Origin: Undaria pinnatifida
Lineage: Eukaryota; Sar; Phaeophyceae; Laminariales; Alariaceae
DNA length: 64,000 nucleotides
Direction: 5' to 3'
Assembly: GCA_012845835.1 (NCBI GenBank)
Contig: JABAKD010000035.1
Span: 124,001-188,000, forward strand
Shown here in pieces: positions 1-10,949 of the stretch. The stretch's first letter is position 1; each line of letters begins with the position of its first letter. The translations under genes were made by a program, and so were the position numbers. The notes under the pieces are model-generated. The model did not search any database, had not been told where the DNA came from, and saw only the letters and a program-made list of their open reading frames with translations.

Positions 1-153
1 GGGGAGGAGGCGCAGGCGGGGCAGCTCAATCTGTGCGTGGAAACTATACATTATTTTAAGGGGATAAATGTGACGGTTTTGGAAAGAATGCACCAGTTTA
101 TCGTGCATATTCTGTAAGTCGTACAACCAGTGAGTAGAGGGCGGAGTGTTCGA

Positions 154-243
154 GGGGGTGGGGGTGGGGTGGGGGGGAGGGGTGAGGGGGGGAGGAGGTT
201 GGGGGTGGGGGAGGGGGCGGGGAGGTGGGGGGAGGGGGGGGGG
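154..243. repeat. G-rich low-complexity tract
   Basis: About 90 bases consist almost only of G runs separated by single A or T. Many runs of four or more Gs make it a candidate for G-quadruplex structure on the plus strand. The proline-rich reading frame on the opposite strand follows from the composition and is not evidence of a gene. Confidence 0.85.
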
Positions 244-605
244 CTTTAGGTCGCATAGATGTAGGGGTTTGCCATACGCTTATAATAGGACCTTTCCCAT
301 TAAGTGAAAAAAACACCTACATAGTATATTACAAATACCAACAGCGCGACATGCAAAGATTAATATTGACCCTAAATTCGTCGAACTCACAGCTGGCGTC
401 CTTAAAATAATTCTGTAAAATATAGCACCAAAAAGAAATATATATATAGAGAGAGAGGAGCACTTTCATTGTTCGCTTGTCAGAGTAGTGTCGCACGAAG
501 AGGGGGCACGGGGAGACAGTACCGTATGCTACACAAAATAACACACGCCGGGTATAACATTTTTGCGATTGGAAAAAGTAACACCGAGGGTAATATCCTG
601 TTGGC

Positions 606-1470
606 GGGGGGTGTTATCTTATGTAGGCCGGGTGATAACAGGCAGGCCGCCACGGGATGATAAATTAAGGGGTGTGATAACGCTGCGGGCCGCCCGGTCC
701 TCTAAAGGGAGGTGGTAAACCAAGGGGTGTGATAACGCTGCAGGTCGCCCGGGGATGATCAACCAGGAGGTGGGATATCACTCCCGCACACTTGAAGGGG
801 GTGTGGTAATGAGGGTGTGTGATAAAAGGGGTGTGTGATAACCCTTGCTTGCGGATGATTGTTGCTGCCTGCAACAATTACCGGTACCTGCTGCTGCAGC
901 ACTTGCAGGGGTGTGATAACATCGCTTCACCATATAGCGCTCGTACCGGTATATGCTGCTGCCGGGCACTGGCAGGTGTGTGGTATTGCAGATATGTGAT
1001 GACCACGGGAGGTTGAGCAGGGGTGGTCGCAACCCCCCCGAAACAAAGAAATCGCAGTACCCTGCGGTGGAAGCAGCAGCAACAACACGCGTACCGGTAG
1101 AAGCTTCCTCGTTCCTCGAGCGTTGAAAAAACGAGGTTATCGGTCGAGCCTCTGCGGTGCTGCTGTCTCAGCAGCTGGCTCAGCAGCTGAGGCAATAGCT
1201 GTCGCACCAGCTGCCGAAGGAGATGTCGAAGGAGCGCAAGAAGGGGGAGGCGGGATTCTATCTCTTCGCATCATTTTGTTGGTCTCCATTCCGGGTGGTA
1301 TCCCTCTCACAGCAGAACAGCAGTCGAACAGCAGTGTGTTGATAGTAGAAGAAGCCTCGTGAATACAGGCGTTGCAACCTCGGGGGGGTGTTATCTAATG
1401 AAGCCTCGGTGATAGTTGACCTCCCGGTTGGAGAGCCAAAAAATGCACCACCGGGGGGGGTGTTGTCTTT
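606..1470. repeat. Cluster of GGGTGTGATAAC-like motifs
   Basis: The short motif GGGTGTGATAAC, or its variant GGGGTGTTATCT, recurs near 606, 670, 724, 828, 908, 1383 and 1454. Two of the copies sit in a longer unit of about 54 bp that also contains GCTGC[GA]GG[CT]CGCCCGG. No convincing gene is present. The motif density looks like a decayed tandem or regulatory repeat, or the body of an unidentified mobile element. Confidence 0.55.
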
Positions 1471-1808
1471 CGTGGGTTTGTTATCTTTTGTTGCATACAG
1501 TATATCAAAAAGCTTCAGCCGTAAGCCGTGGTAGCTGCAGACTCAACGTGTCAGTCACAAAGCAGAGGCCTGGAGGAGCCCGTGGTTCAACGAATTAGAG
1601 ACAAAAGGATACCAAGCACGCTACTGGAAGAAAGAAAGTGTGTCAAAAGGCAAAAGGCAAAACAAAAAAAACTACGCGCAAAGAAAAACGGAAAAGTCCA
1701 AATGCAAAGCGATGCAAGGCCAAAACAGCTTGCCTTGGGGAGAGAAGAGCACCGGGGAGGAGCTCGCGCAAGCCCAAGATCGACATGAGTCGTGCCGTCG
1801 ACGCCAAT

Positions 1809-2185
1809 TGTCACAGTATTCCGTGTGGGGATTCATGGTTGGTCGGTGTTGGGAAGCGTGCCCCTCAACGGTTCCGGCGTCTATATTGGCTCTCGATGGG
1901 CTCGCTGGCTAGGCTCAAAGCTTACGCATTATTTCCCTAAATTGAAATGCTAAATGACAGGCATAATAACAGGGCTAGGCAGATTAGGGCAGGTAGTGCA
2001 GAGTAGTGCAGGGTAGTGAGATGAGGAAAGTCCTGGTTGTCCCATCATCGTCACCTACATTATCGCCCATCTATGATGGCCTTGGCGTGAGTGTGACATC
2101 TAATATCACGTGGTTTCACCTCAACCATTACATGGTTTCGCGTCGAATCTATAAACTACCCTTCTACGGAGAGCACTCCATTACA
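1809..2185 (-). mobile_element. Interspersed LTR-like repeat, copy 1
   Basis: Read on the minus strand, this begins TGTAATGGAGTGC and ends near CTGTGACA. It matches, with substitutions and small indels, the insertion at 47,859-48,194. Conserved blocks include a TTGGTCGGTGTTG stretch and a stretch around CATCTATGATGGCCTTG. TG...CA ends and no coding capacity suggest a solo LTR or a short non-autonomous element. The five bases flanking each end do not match, so the ends are approximate. Confidence 0.6.
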
Positions 2186-2235
2186 TTCACCAGTGGCGGA
2201 ATCGAAGCCTGCCGATGATAGGTTTCCCGTTTTAT

Positions 2236-3661
2236 ATTCAAATGTGTGTGTTTTTTTTCTACTGTCTGTATTCGAGCCTTGATATGTATCCAATATTATT
2301 TTTTTTGTTTGAGGTTGTTCGTTGCTTCTCTTGTTTTGTTCTGCACGTACCGGGTACCGTCCCAAAGTGAACATATGTTGAAAAAAAATGTTCTAAAATG
2401 TCAGCCCTGTCGATGTACCCATCGTTGCAAGCTGCGTGCGAAGTGAACATATATTATTGTTTCAAAAAAAATATAAACACGTCAGCTGTGAGTTCGATAA
2501 ATTTAGTTTCGATACTCATCTTTGCAAGCTGCGTGATACACGCTCGTTCGTACAGATGTATTATTCTTTGAATATGTATATGACTCCTAATGCGGATATT
2601 GTCATGGTGAACATCGACAGCAAATTATTGTAGTGGCAGCTATTTAATACTACAACACGTACATCTCAGGGTATATAGTGAGTATTGATTATCCGTCAGG
2701 GTTAACAGCAACATGTTAAATGCATGAAGTATTAAAACGATACCAGCGACAATAATAACGGTATTAGCAAAACACGTATACCATCAAAAAAGGTTAACTT
2801 AAAACCTGCAATGAAAACTAATAATATGAAAACGGGCGGTCGGTGTATTGCACAGCTTGCAACGATGATCATCGACTCTAGACTATATTTGTCGAACTCG
2901 CAGCTGATCTTGTTGAATAATTTTACGAAAAACTTTAGCATTTAAAATAGACGTCATGGCAAGGAATAATTTTACGAAAAACATTAGCATTTAACATAGA
3001 TATGATGGCAAGCCAAATAACATTTTATAGAGGTATCATCTTTTAAATGTAAAGACTCCTACAAAAGCAACTGCTTAATACGTATTACATCCCAAGTAGT
3101 ATCTATGCATACTACACAAGGTACTGCTTGCTGTTTGTCGTGGTGCTGCCGCTGCTGCAGCTAGCTGTTGTTGAATTTACGCGCACGTAAGAGTTGTGCG
3201 CGTTGCAGCTGCTACTACCGTGTGTCGATGTTCTACTCTCCTACGGCCTTCCGTTTGTCGTTGGACTGCCGCTTCTGCTGTTTTTGCTCTATTTTAAGTG
3301 TGTGTGTTTTGTTCTCACGTTTGTGTTGGAGCCTCGATGTGTATCCGGTATTCTGTCGCTCCTTTTTTGTTTTTTTGTTTTGCCTTCTTTCGTTTCTTGT
3401 CTATACGTACTGGGTACCGCCCCAAAGTAAACATATTACTTCGTATGCATGTTACATTGGATGCTGCCTGCTGTTTGTCACACTGACAGTGCTGCCGCTG
3501 CCGCAACATGCTCTTTCCTCTTTTTTGTTGAATTTGCACGCTAATACGAGTTGTGCGGCGTTGCTGCTGTTACCAGTTACTATATGTATGTATGCTGTAT
3601 GTCTACGATTTGCCGTGTATTTGTCGTTGGACTGCCGCCACTGCTGCTTGCTGTTGTTGTA
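2236..3661. repeat. Pyrimidine-rich interspersed repeat family
   Basis: Two related stretches, 2,236-2,376 and 3,290-3,435, each end in a GTACCG-CCCAAAGT-AACATAT block after a long TTTTGTTT-rich tract. A second module rich in CTGCTGTTTGT and GCTGCCGCTG occurs at about 3,109-3,302 and again at 3,445-3,661, a period near 336 bp. A weaker copy lies at 4,914-5,050. A short direct repeat containing AATAATTTTACGAAAAAC lies at 2,915-3,015. No gene is recognisable. Confidence 0.55.
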
Positions 3662-4010
3662 AATACATGTATAAATATGTTGACCATGTCGCCTCAGCGA
3701 TCGAGAGGCTCGATTTAGACCAGGTTTTTAGCCGTCTTCGAGATAACACGAGCTCAGGTTCACTTCTCGGCACGCTGTTTCCTGGGCATGCTCCACCTTG
3801 CTCGCCCCTCCCGACTCTGCCGAGGGTGGCCTCGGCCGTTCTCGCTTCGTGTCGTGACAGCCCCTGAAAATCGTGTATTTTGCCAAATTTATGTCGTGTA
3901 ATGTCCAGTGCGTATGTATGCATAGTTGTACGTGTAATGACACAAAATGGTGTCCCAGTAGTAAGAGTACAGCAGTAGATTGAAAGGTAGCCCCGTGCGA
4001 TTGTTAATCG
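3662..4010. other. Unassigned intergenic sequence
   Basis: No gene, RNA or repeat was recognised here. Short open frames exist on both strands without any family motif. Confidence 0.5.
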
Positions 4011-4013
4011 TTA

Positions 4014-4733
4014 GGCCATTTCATACACAGTCGGATTCCGCCGGTCGAAAACGGCCGTTTTTGGCTGGACTTTTTTTCGACTGGGTTCTTCTGGTCATTC
4101 TTCTTATCGTCAGTCGAGTCGATTTTATAGGTATTGTGCTCTTCCCAGAAGCGGTTGGTGTGAGGGAGTACTGCCGTACAGCCGTATGGCAGTCGAAAAT
4201 TGGTCGGCAGCTCTGTGTTTCGCGCGTTCTGGGCGGGCAACGCGTGCTCGCGCTCGATGAACCCTCGTCCCAGCGAGTTGGTGGCTTTGGGTTGTAGCGG
4301 CAAGCTACGTTTGTGGAGTTGCACTCAGCCGAGAGCCGATAAAGTTACAGCAGGCGTAGCCGTTGTTGGCAAAACGCGATCGATACCGCGCGCTGCTGCC
4401 GTCGTTTGATACACGCTGCTGGCGAGCGGAGCTAGAAAGGCGCCACCCTGACTTGCGGCGAGTAGCAACCGCAGTGATAGTCCAGCCAGCGTCAGCGCCT
4501 TGTATGATACTGTGCTGTGTGGTACCTGGTGTGGGTGTGTAGTGTGTGGGCGTGTGGGTTTGTGTTTGGTGGTGGCATGAGGGATGCGATGGGTTCACAA
4601 AACACGTATAAAACTCAGTCGAAAACAGTGGAGCAGAAAAAGCTCGTTTTCGACTGTGTAAGAAACCCCGTTTTGGGCTTCAGTCGAAAAAGGCCGCTTT
4701 CGACTGACAAATTTGACTGTGAGAGAAATGGTC
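4014..4733. mobile_element. Harbinger-like MITE, copy A
   Basis: A 720-bp element has imperfect terminal inverted repeats, starting GGCCATTTCATACACAGTCG and ending with the complement of GACCATTTCTCTCACAGTC. It is flanked on both sides by the trinucleotide TTA (4,011-4,013 and 4,734-4,736). A TTA-type 3-bp target duplication is the hallmark of PIF/Harbinger transposons. The ends contain several CAGTCGAAAA motifs in both orientations. There is no transposase, so it is a non-autonomous (MITE-type) copy. It is related, in inverted orientation, to the element at 29,893-30,697. Confidence 0.85.
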
Positions 4734-5207
4734 TTAGCCGCGAGTCGCGGTGAATTCACTTTATTTCAAAAGTTAGCTTATCTGTTTTCTTCCTTTTGGG
4801 TTCGAGATTCGGTGTGTACATTATCCGATCCTCTTTTGCCTTTTTTTTTATTTTCCCTGTTACTTATTTTCTAAAGAACAAAACTTGTTTTACCGGCTCA
4901 AGGCAAAGTGAAAATATCATCGTATGCATGTTGTCGTACTGGAAATGAAGCTTGCGTTGTCGAACTGCCACAGCTGCGCTCCTGCTGTTGTTGAAATTGG
5001 CACGTACATAATAGTTGTAGGGGGGCTGCTGCTACTGCTGCTGTTGTTGTTCGCCGTCGTGGGCCGGGTGACGCAATTGATTGCTGCGGTTTATTGCACC
5101 TGATTCCAGTGTATATTTTTCTTTGTTCTAACACGATTTATTGTCCTCCTTGGGATTGCTGTCGCATGTACAGCTTCGGTTTACCAAAATTCTATACTCG
5201 TAACAGA

Positions 5208-5212
5208 TGTCA
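5208..5212. repeat. Target-site duplication TGTCA (left)
   Basis: TGTCA immediately precedes the left LTR and recurs at 8,299-8,303 directly after the right LTR. This marks one insertion event. Confidence 0.85.
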
Positions 5213-5490
5213 TGTTCGTTAGCTCCAAGCGGGGCAGGTTTCAAGTCATTGTATTACGTCTCCCAACCACAGGGTAGAGGCGAGTCAAGCAGAGAACTCC
5301 TGCGTGAGTCCTCTGAGAAGAGAACTCGTGCGTAAGACCTCCGAGGAGAGTGAGCTCCCGAGCGAGAGCGCACAGCAGTATACCATCAAGAACGCCAACC
5401 AGGTATTACTAGGCACCCAATAATAGTCTAGAAGCCCGAACCGGCACGAAACTGATACGAAACTGTCATACTGAAAATCCAAAATCAACA
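5213..5490. repeat. Left LTR of the non-autonomous element
   Basis: A 278-bp direct repeat begins TGTTCGTTAGCTCC and ends AAAATCAACA. It matches 8,021-8,298 with about 12 substitutions and no length difference. Confidence 0.9.
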
Positions 5491-6580
5491 CCCTCCCGGA
5501 TTCTTTACAAGACAGTGACGAATCAACAGTTGACTCAATTCTATCACCTAAAACAACAAAACGTGGCAAGAGGAAACTCATCCCCATGAGCGAAAACCTC
5601 TCCCATACTTCCACTTGCAACCATTGTAATCATAAGAAGAGATTACAACAGTCGCGCCATCAGGGCAAAATCTAATGCGAGAGATAAAATGCCAGAGATC
5701 GCAAGGTCACCCGGTGTCCCCTACTACCGCCATAGATACACATATCATATCGGTAAAACAATATAGCATAAATGCTTGTCCGCAAACACAGAAATTATCT
5801 GACGCGAAAAAGCCTACGCCCTCCCCGATACAAAGAGTATCTGACCATCTACAAGCCACCCCGTTTTTCATTGCAAAACAAATGCTAAACAACTTGCTTG
5901 TGAAAAAATCAAATTCTCAAAATATATCATCCTTCAAATTCCCAAACAAGATTGCAACCACTCATCAAGTTCGGAAAATCAACATCGGTAATCCAATGAC
6001 TAGTTGTGACTTTGCACCCTCTCTCTCATTTGACACCAGTATGTCCTGTACTGTACGGTCACAAGGACGCCCCATTCCATCTCATCAACACACGCAGGCA
6101 ACCACGAAGTAGATATACCAGCAAAACCTATTATTTATCAATGTAACCAATCCTCGCCAACAAGCGTAATTACCCAAAATATTGGTCATTCACAAACCAT
6201 CATAAAACCGAAAATACTTTCTATTTGGCTTTTGTTTGCCATATATCCAAATCATCGAAAAAAGAAACAATTAAAATGTCGCCACTGTCGATACGAACAG
6301 CTCAAGCTATCTCAGCTACGCAAAGTATTCGACCATCGCAAAAACATTTCGTGTTTCACTCCTCGTCTGCGAACAAGCGTTCGCAATGATACAGTTGGTA
6401 AAACAACCCATCAATCATGAATATGCCCACTTCTATTTTGCAATCAGTCAGACGACTACTGCCAAAACAAAAGATACCCGCAAAATTCAATACAATCAGC
6501 GCCACCATCAATACCATACACCAGCGGTACAGCTCTCAATTTGGTGCACCTACGTACCCTTTTCTCCACATCGTTATTGT

Positions 6581-6825
6581 ATGTATATCAGTTCCACCAG
6601 TTTCCTTCTGGTCTCGTCTACGCCAGAAAAACACTACGTACAAGTTTTTCGGATTTACAAAGACTGTTTGATTTGAACATAAAAAACACACTTTCAAATT
6701 TACCAGGCGTTATCGTAATGTACATCAGCTCCACCAGTTCCCTTCTGGTCCTGCCTATAAAAAAAAAACACTACAAGTTTTTCGGGTCTACAAAGGCTGT
6801 TTGATTTGAACATGAAAAACACTTC
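6581..6825 (+). repeat. Two-copy internal repeat, period 137 bp
   Basis: The blocks at 6,581-6,693 and 6,718-6,825 share a run from ATGTA[TC]ATCAG through CCACCAGTT to GTTTGATTTGAACAT, with scattered changes. They lie inside the non-autonomous LTR element. Confidence 0.75.
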
Positions 6826-8020
6826 AAAACTACCTGGCGAAAAGAGCTACGTGTACCATCCAGAACGAATCTTAGATGATACTATCTGCGGGTCTCCACT
6901 CTAACCGCGAACAAACCGCCTATTATTTAACGGGTCTTCACTCTTGCCGCAAATCGTCATATTCGACCAAAAACAATGCTTCGGTCGAAAAGTGAATCCA
7001 TCGTGAAAATAAATTCACCACTTTGACCAGACCTGTACCCCTCCCCCGCCCCGCGATGTTGCCGAACCATGAAGCTCCGGCTGGCGAAATAATGAACCGA
7101 TCTGCTCCCTCCACGACCTCTCCTGCTGCTGCTGCTGTTGCTGCTGCATATCATGGAGCGCGTGCGGCCATGCCGCTCGACTTTTTGCCAGGACGAAACC
7201 CCATCGTTATTTGGTACTGCTGCAGACAGCCGACGATTACCCCACGTCCTTTCCTACCACTGTTACCAGCAGCAGGAAGCACGCGGCTATTGTGCCGCGC
7301 GACTTCGCCCTACCAAATCACTCACCATGGTAGGGTGCACACGGCTGGCGGCCATGCGACTTCTCGCGGAAAAATGCAGATAACCCCATACCTGCTGCCT
7401 CCACAACCAACCTTCTGAAGTAGAGGGCGCACGGCAAATATAAAACAAAATAAATGCCGCGCGGCTAAAGTTCCCCCGCTCGCAACACACGGCGAGGGCA
7501 CCTACGGCTGTACTTCCGCCATAGGGCTTTTAGCTGCTGCTGTAAACCCCCCTGTCCGCTGTATACGGTGGGGGTGTCCTTGTTTACGCTATTACCATGG
7601 ACGTAAGCTGCTGCTACTCCCTGCCTACGGTCATGCTCCACCGTAGAGCTTTAGCTACTACTGCTGTACGTAGTCTACAGCAGCAGTGGCTTCTCCCTGA
7701 AAACGACGTCTCCACAAAAACATCACCTCCAGGTCCGAAGACAACTCGCCTATCAAGATGCCCTCCCTCTTCCACCATCGAAGAATTCCGACGATGGCAG
7801 TACAGCATCTCTCCCTGCCATACCAGCGGTGGCTCTCTCCTTCTTCCCACCGGACTCCTCCTTGCGCCTTGCTGCTCGTCTCCGCTGATCTCGAAAAAGG
7901 TTGGCTCCACAAACATGGCCCTTCCTTCCCCACCAAGCTTCGATGAAAGCACGGCCCTGTTCCGATACTGCTGACCGGTAGACCCCTCATGAGGCTAGAC
8001 CGAATTGGTTCGCTTTAGAG

Positions 8021-8298
8021 TGTTCGTTAGCTCCAAGCGGGGCAGGTTTCAAGTCATTGTATTACGTCTCCCAACCACAGGGTAGAGGCAAGTCGAGCAG
8101 AGAACTCATGCGTGAGACCTCTGAGAAGAGAACTCGTGCGTAAGACCTCCGAGAAGAGTGAGCTCCCGAGCGAGAGCGCACAGCAGTATAACATCAAGAA
8201 CGCCAACCAAGTACTACTAGGCACCCAATAATAGCCCAGAAGCCTGAACCGGCACGAAACTGATACGTAACTGTCATACTGAAAATCCAAAATCAACA
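8021..8298. repeat. Right LTR of the non-autonomous element
   Basis: This is the partner of 5,213-5,490. It has the same length and TG...CA ends and is followed directly by the TSD copy TGTCA. Confidence 0.9.
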
Positions 8299-8338
8299 TG
8301 TCATGCATCCTCGAAAATTACGGGCATTCGCGTGTTCC

Positions 8339-8848
8339 TGATAGCGGCCGTGTGTATCGACTGAGTTGCGGTAGAACATCTGATTGGATTGTTTGAATAG
8401 CGGAACAGTCGATGTGAGGTTGCCGAGCTAGCACATAGGAGTACTCTTTGTGGTTCTGCGGTAGTTCGGTAGATTGTACACACCTAAGGGTTATACATTG
8501 GACCGTAGGAGTATGTATAGTGCATCGGACAACTGTCAGATAGAATACTCCCGTATTGTTGCTAGAGGTCGGACCTAAGGGTTATACATTGGACCATAGG
8601 AGTATGTATAGTACATCGGACAATTGTCAGGTAGAATACTCCTGTGTTGTTGCTAGAGGTCGGATTAGCGGCTTAGTGCCGTAATCGGTACGTTGCGTTG
8701 GTCCGATTATGTACATCTTTCCGAAGTGGCGTGGGAGCTCGTAGCCTTTGTTCTCGCCCCACTCGTTCACTCCACTTCCCGATCTGTCTCTCCAGACCAA
8801 GGTATCATTAATACAATATCTCTTTCTCCAGAAGTCATGGATTTACCA
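8339..8848 (+). repeat. Left LTR of the copia element
   Basis: This 510-bp LTR begins TGATAGCGGCC and ends TTTACCA. It is 91 bp longer than the right LTR, and an internal tandem duplication explains the whole difference. Confidence 0.88.
8483..8664 (+). repeat. 91-bp tandem duplication inside the left LTR
   Basis: The units 8,483-8,573 and 8,574-8,664 both start CCTAAGGGTTATACATTGGACC and end GCTAGAGGTCGGA, with a few substitutions. The right LTR has a single unit. The divergence between the units shows that the duplication is not brand new. Confidence 0.9.
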
Positions 8849-8939
8849 ATACGCTATAGTGCATCAGTCGGCTGCTGCTTCGCCCCACTGGACTTGCTCG
8901 ACTGGTCTGTCGAGGAAGGCTTGATCACCCTGCCTCATC

Positions 8940-10300
8940 ATGGCTGAACTGGGGAACGAGAATCCTGCGGGCAACCCATCTCAGGATGGATCGCAGGAGG
9001 TTGGTGAGAGGACGGGTTCCTTAGAGACACAGTTGTCCGAGCTTGCGACTCTATTGTCATCTCAACAAGATCTACTTAAGTCGCTCGTTGAGATGCAGCA
9101 AGGAAAGGATGTGGAGTCCTCTGGTTCTGAGCGTGTTGCACCTAGAGACACCGGACTAGAGGCTGGTGCGCACCAATCGGGTCCACCGCCGGGGCCGCGG
9201 GAGGTATGGGCGGCGATGCCCAAGGCTTTGGCGTGTCCAGCATGCGGGTTGGGAGCAGGAGTGTTAGCTCAGGCTTGAACCCCAATGTATCTGCTGAAAA
9301 TCGTTCCCCTGTTCCTGCAGTAAACGTTGGGTTGATTCACGGGATTGTCGGTAGGGCTGCTGTAGGTAGCCAGTCCGCTGTTCCGCCCGCTCCTTCTCTG
9401 TCGAGTGAGTGGTGGGAAAACGTCGCCAGCGTAAACACACTGATTCCTGGGGCTGACATTACTGACACAGGGGAGAAGTTGGGTAGGGGTCCTTTTAAAG
9501 TTCATAAAGCTCTTGGTTTTGACGGTAGCGACGTGTCGTACCCCTCATGGTCGCAGAACGTTTTGCTGAGTGCCCGACACAACAACCTGTATGAGGCGTT
9601 TGTTTCCGAGATTGAGATTCCGATTGCAGACATTGTTTTTGACTTGACCCCCTGGATAGAGAAGGGTTTCAATGTGGGTGTGATTCGCCAGGCGGAGATA
9701 GCTTGGTGGTTTCTGTTCGACTGCTCGCAAGAAGGATAGTTTGAAAACCATGGCTAGACACGCTGGTTAACCCAGCAAGGCGTTTCGTGTGCTAAAGAAT
9801 CATTTTCTGCCGTTGAGCCAGAGTCAGATTCGTGTGCAGGAGGAGAAACTGAAGTCACTGCGCATGCGTTCGAACGACAATTTCGCAACCTTCTTTGCAT
9901 CTATGAGAAAGACGCTTTGTGTTTTGCAAATGCTTGAAGTCAAGAAACATGACAGGAAGGTGTGCAATCTGATGCTTGAAGAGCTATCGAAAGAGTACAA
10001 GACTTTGCATGAGGCTTTTGTGGTGTTCTGTCCGAATGACCCATCGTTCATCAAGACTAAAGTGCGTGGTCATTACCTAGACTTGCAGGCACAGAGTGGT
10101 TCGAAGAAGCACGGTAGTGTTGCTTTAGTGTCTAGGGCTGAGAGGAAGAGTAGCAAGAAGCACAACAACAAGCCGACGTCTAACTCTGAGTCTGATTCGT
10201 CGAAGAAAATATTTTTCAGGTGAAGTGTCTCAAGTGTGGGGAGAAGGGTCATTTGAGGAAGAACTGCCTGGCCCGCATCATCGTTCTGCCCACACAGACT
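8940..10300 (+). pseudogene. gag: copia gag, frameshifted
   Basis: The nucleocapsid/capsid part of the copia polyprotein begins at an ATG at 8,940. The reading passes through at least three frames (8,940-9,278, about 9,206-9,739, 9,789-10,223). The third part has the charged, helical look of a copia gag, with many Lys/Arg and a KKHNNK-like basic tail. A CCHC zinc knuckle, CLKCGEKGHLRKNC (CX2CX4HX4C), is intact at 10,226-10,267, in a different frame from the preceding helices. Such knuckles bind the element's RNA. The several indels make this a pseudogene. Confidence 0.8.
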
Positions 10301-10519
10301 GGGAAATCCGAGGCCGACGAGGATGAGAGCGTCGAGAAGTCTGATGTTTCTCATTTGGAGTGTCTGCTAGCATGCCAGAATGATGTGATTGTGCAGGCAT
10401 GTGAAGAGTTGGGCACTATGATGTATGATGTTTCTTGTTTCAAGTGTCTGCTAACATCACTAGTTGATCTGATATTAAGCGCTGTCAACAAGGATATGAT
10501 TATGAACGCTGTTAACAAG

Positions 10520-10868
10520 TCTAAGTATTTCGAGGATTGGTATGCAGACACGGGCACTGCTTTTCACATGACAGATTATCTTGCTTGCATGACGGATTTG
10601 AAGCCTTGCCAGAAGAACGTTAACGGGATTGGTGGCGTGTCTTGTGAGGGTGGAATTCTCTGGAACACTGGAGTTGGTGTTTGTGACTGCTGACAGCAAA
10701 TTTCCAGTAGAGATGAAAAACGTGTTGTACTTCCCCAACTTGGGATACAACCTCTTTTCTTCGAGCGCAGAGTTTGATGGCGAGTCATGGAATGTTCTTG
10801 GTGGTCCTGATGGTGTTAGAGTGCTCTTCAAGGACAAGTCACTTTTCAGAACTTCGATGGCATGCTGA
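10520..10868 (+). pseudogene. pol: copia aspartic protease remnant
   Basis: A WYADTGTAFHMT motif near 10,540-10,575 matches the start of the copia protease (D[TS]G active-site triad followed by H). A second segment near 10,710-10,790 reads VLYFPNLGYNLFSSS, the conserved C-terminal region of this domain. The two lie in different frames, so at least one indel separates them. In an active element this enzyme would cut the Gag-Pol polyprotein inside virus-like particles. Confidence 0.75.
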
Positions 10869-10949
10869 TTGCGACTGCGTATCATCTAGGAGAAGACTCT
10901 TTTGGTACGGTGTTGGCTGCCCTCACTTCTTCAAACCCCAAGCATAAAA

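Larger units (their letters stand above)
5213..8298. mobile_element. Non-autonomous LTR retrotransposon without gag-pol
   Basis: Two direct 278-bp LTRs with TG...CA ends enclose 2,530 bp, and a perfect 5-bp duplication TGTCA flanks the whole. The internal region shows no zinc knuckle, protease, integrase or reverse transcriptase motif on either strand. The longest plus-strand frame is a basic 145-residue ORF at 5,675-6,112 with no recognised domain. The structure fits a LARD or large TRIM-type element moved by enzymes supplied in trans. The LTRs differ at about 12 of 278 positions, so it is not a very recent insertion. Confidence 0.85.

Noticed and set aside
3168-3662. 164-codon Cys/Leu-rich ORF resembling a membrane protein
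   Set aside because: Hydrophobicity comes from the pyrimidine-rich repeat; the frame is not kept in the related units.
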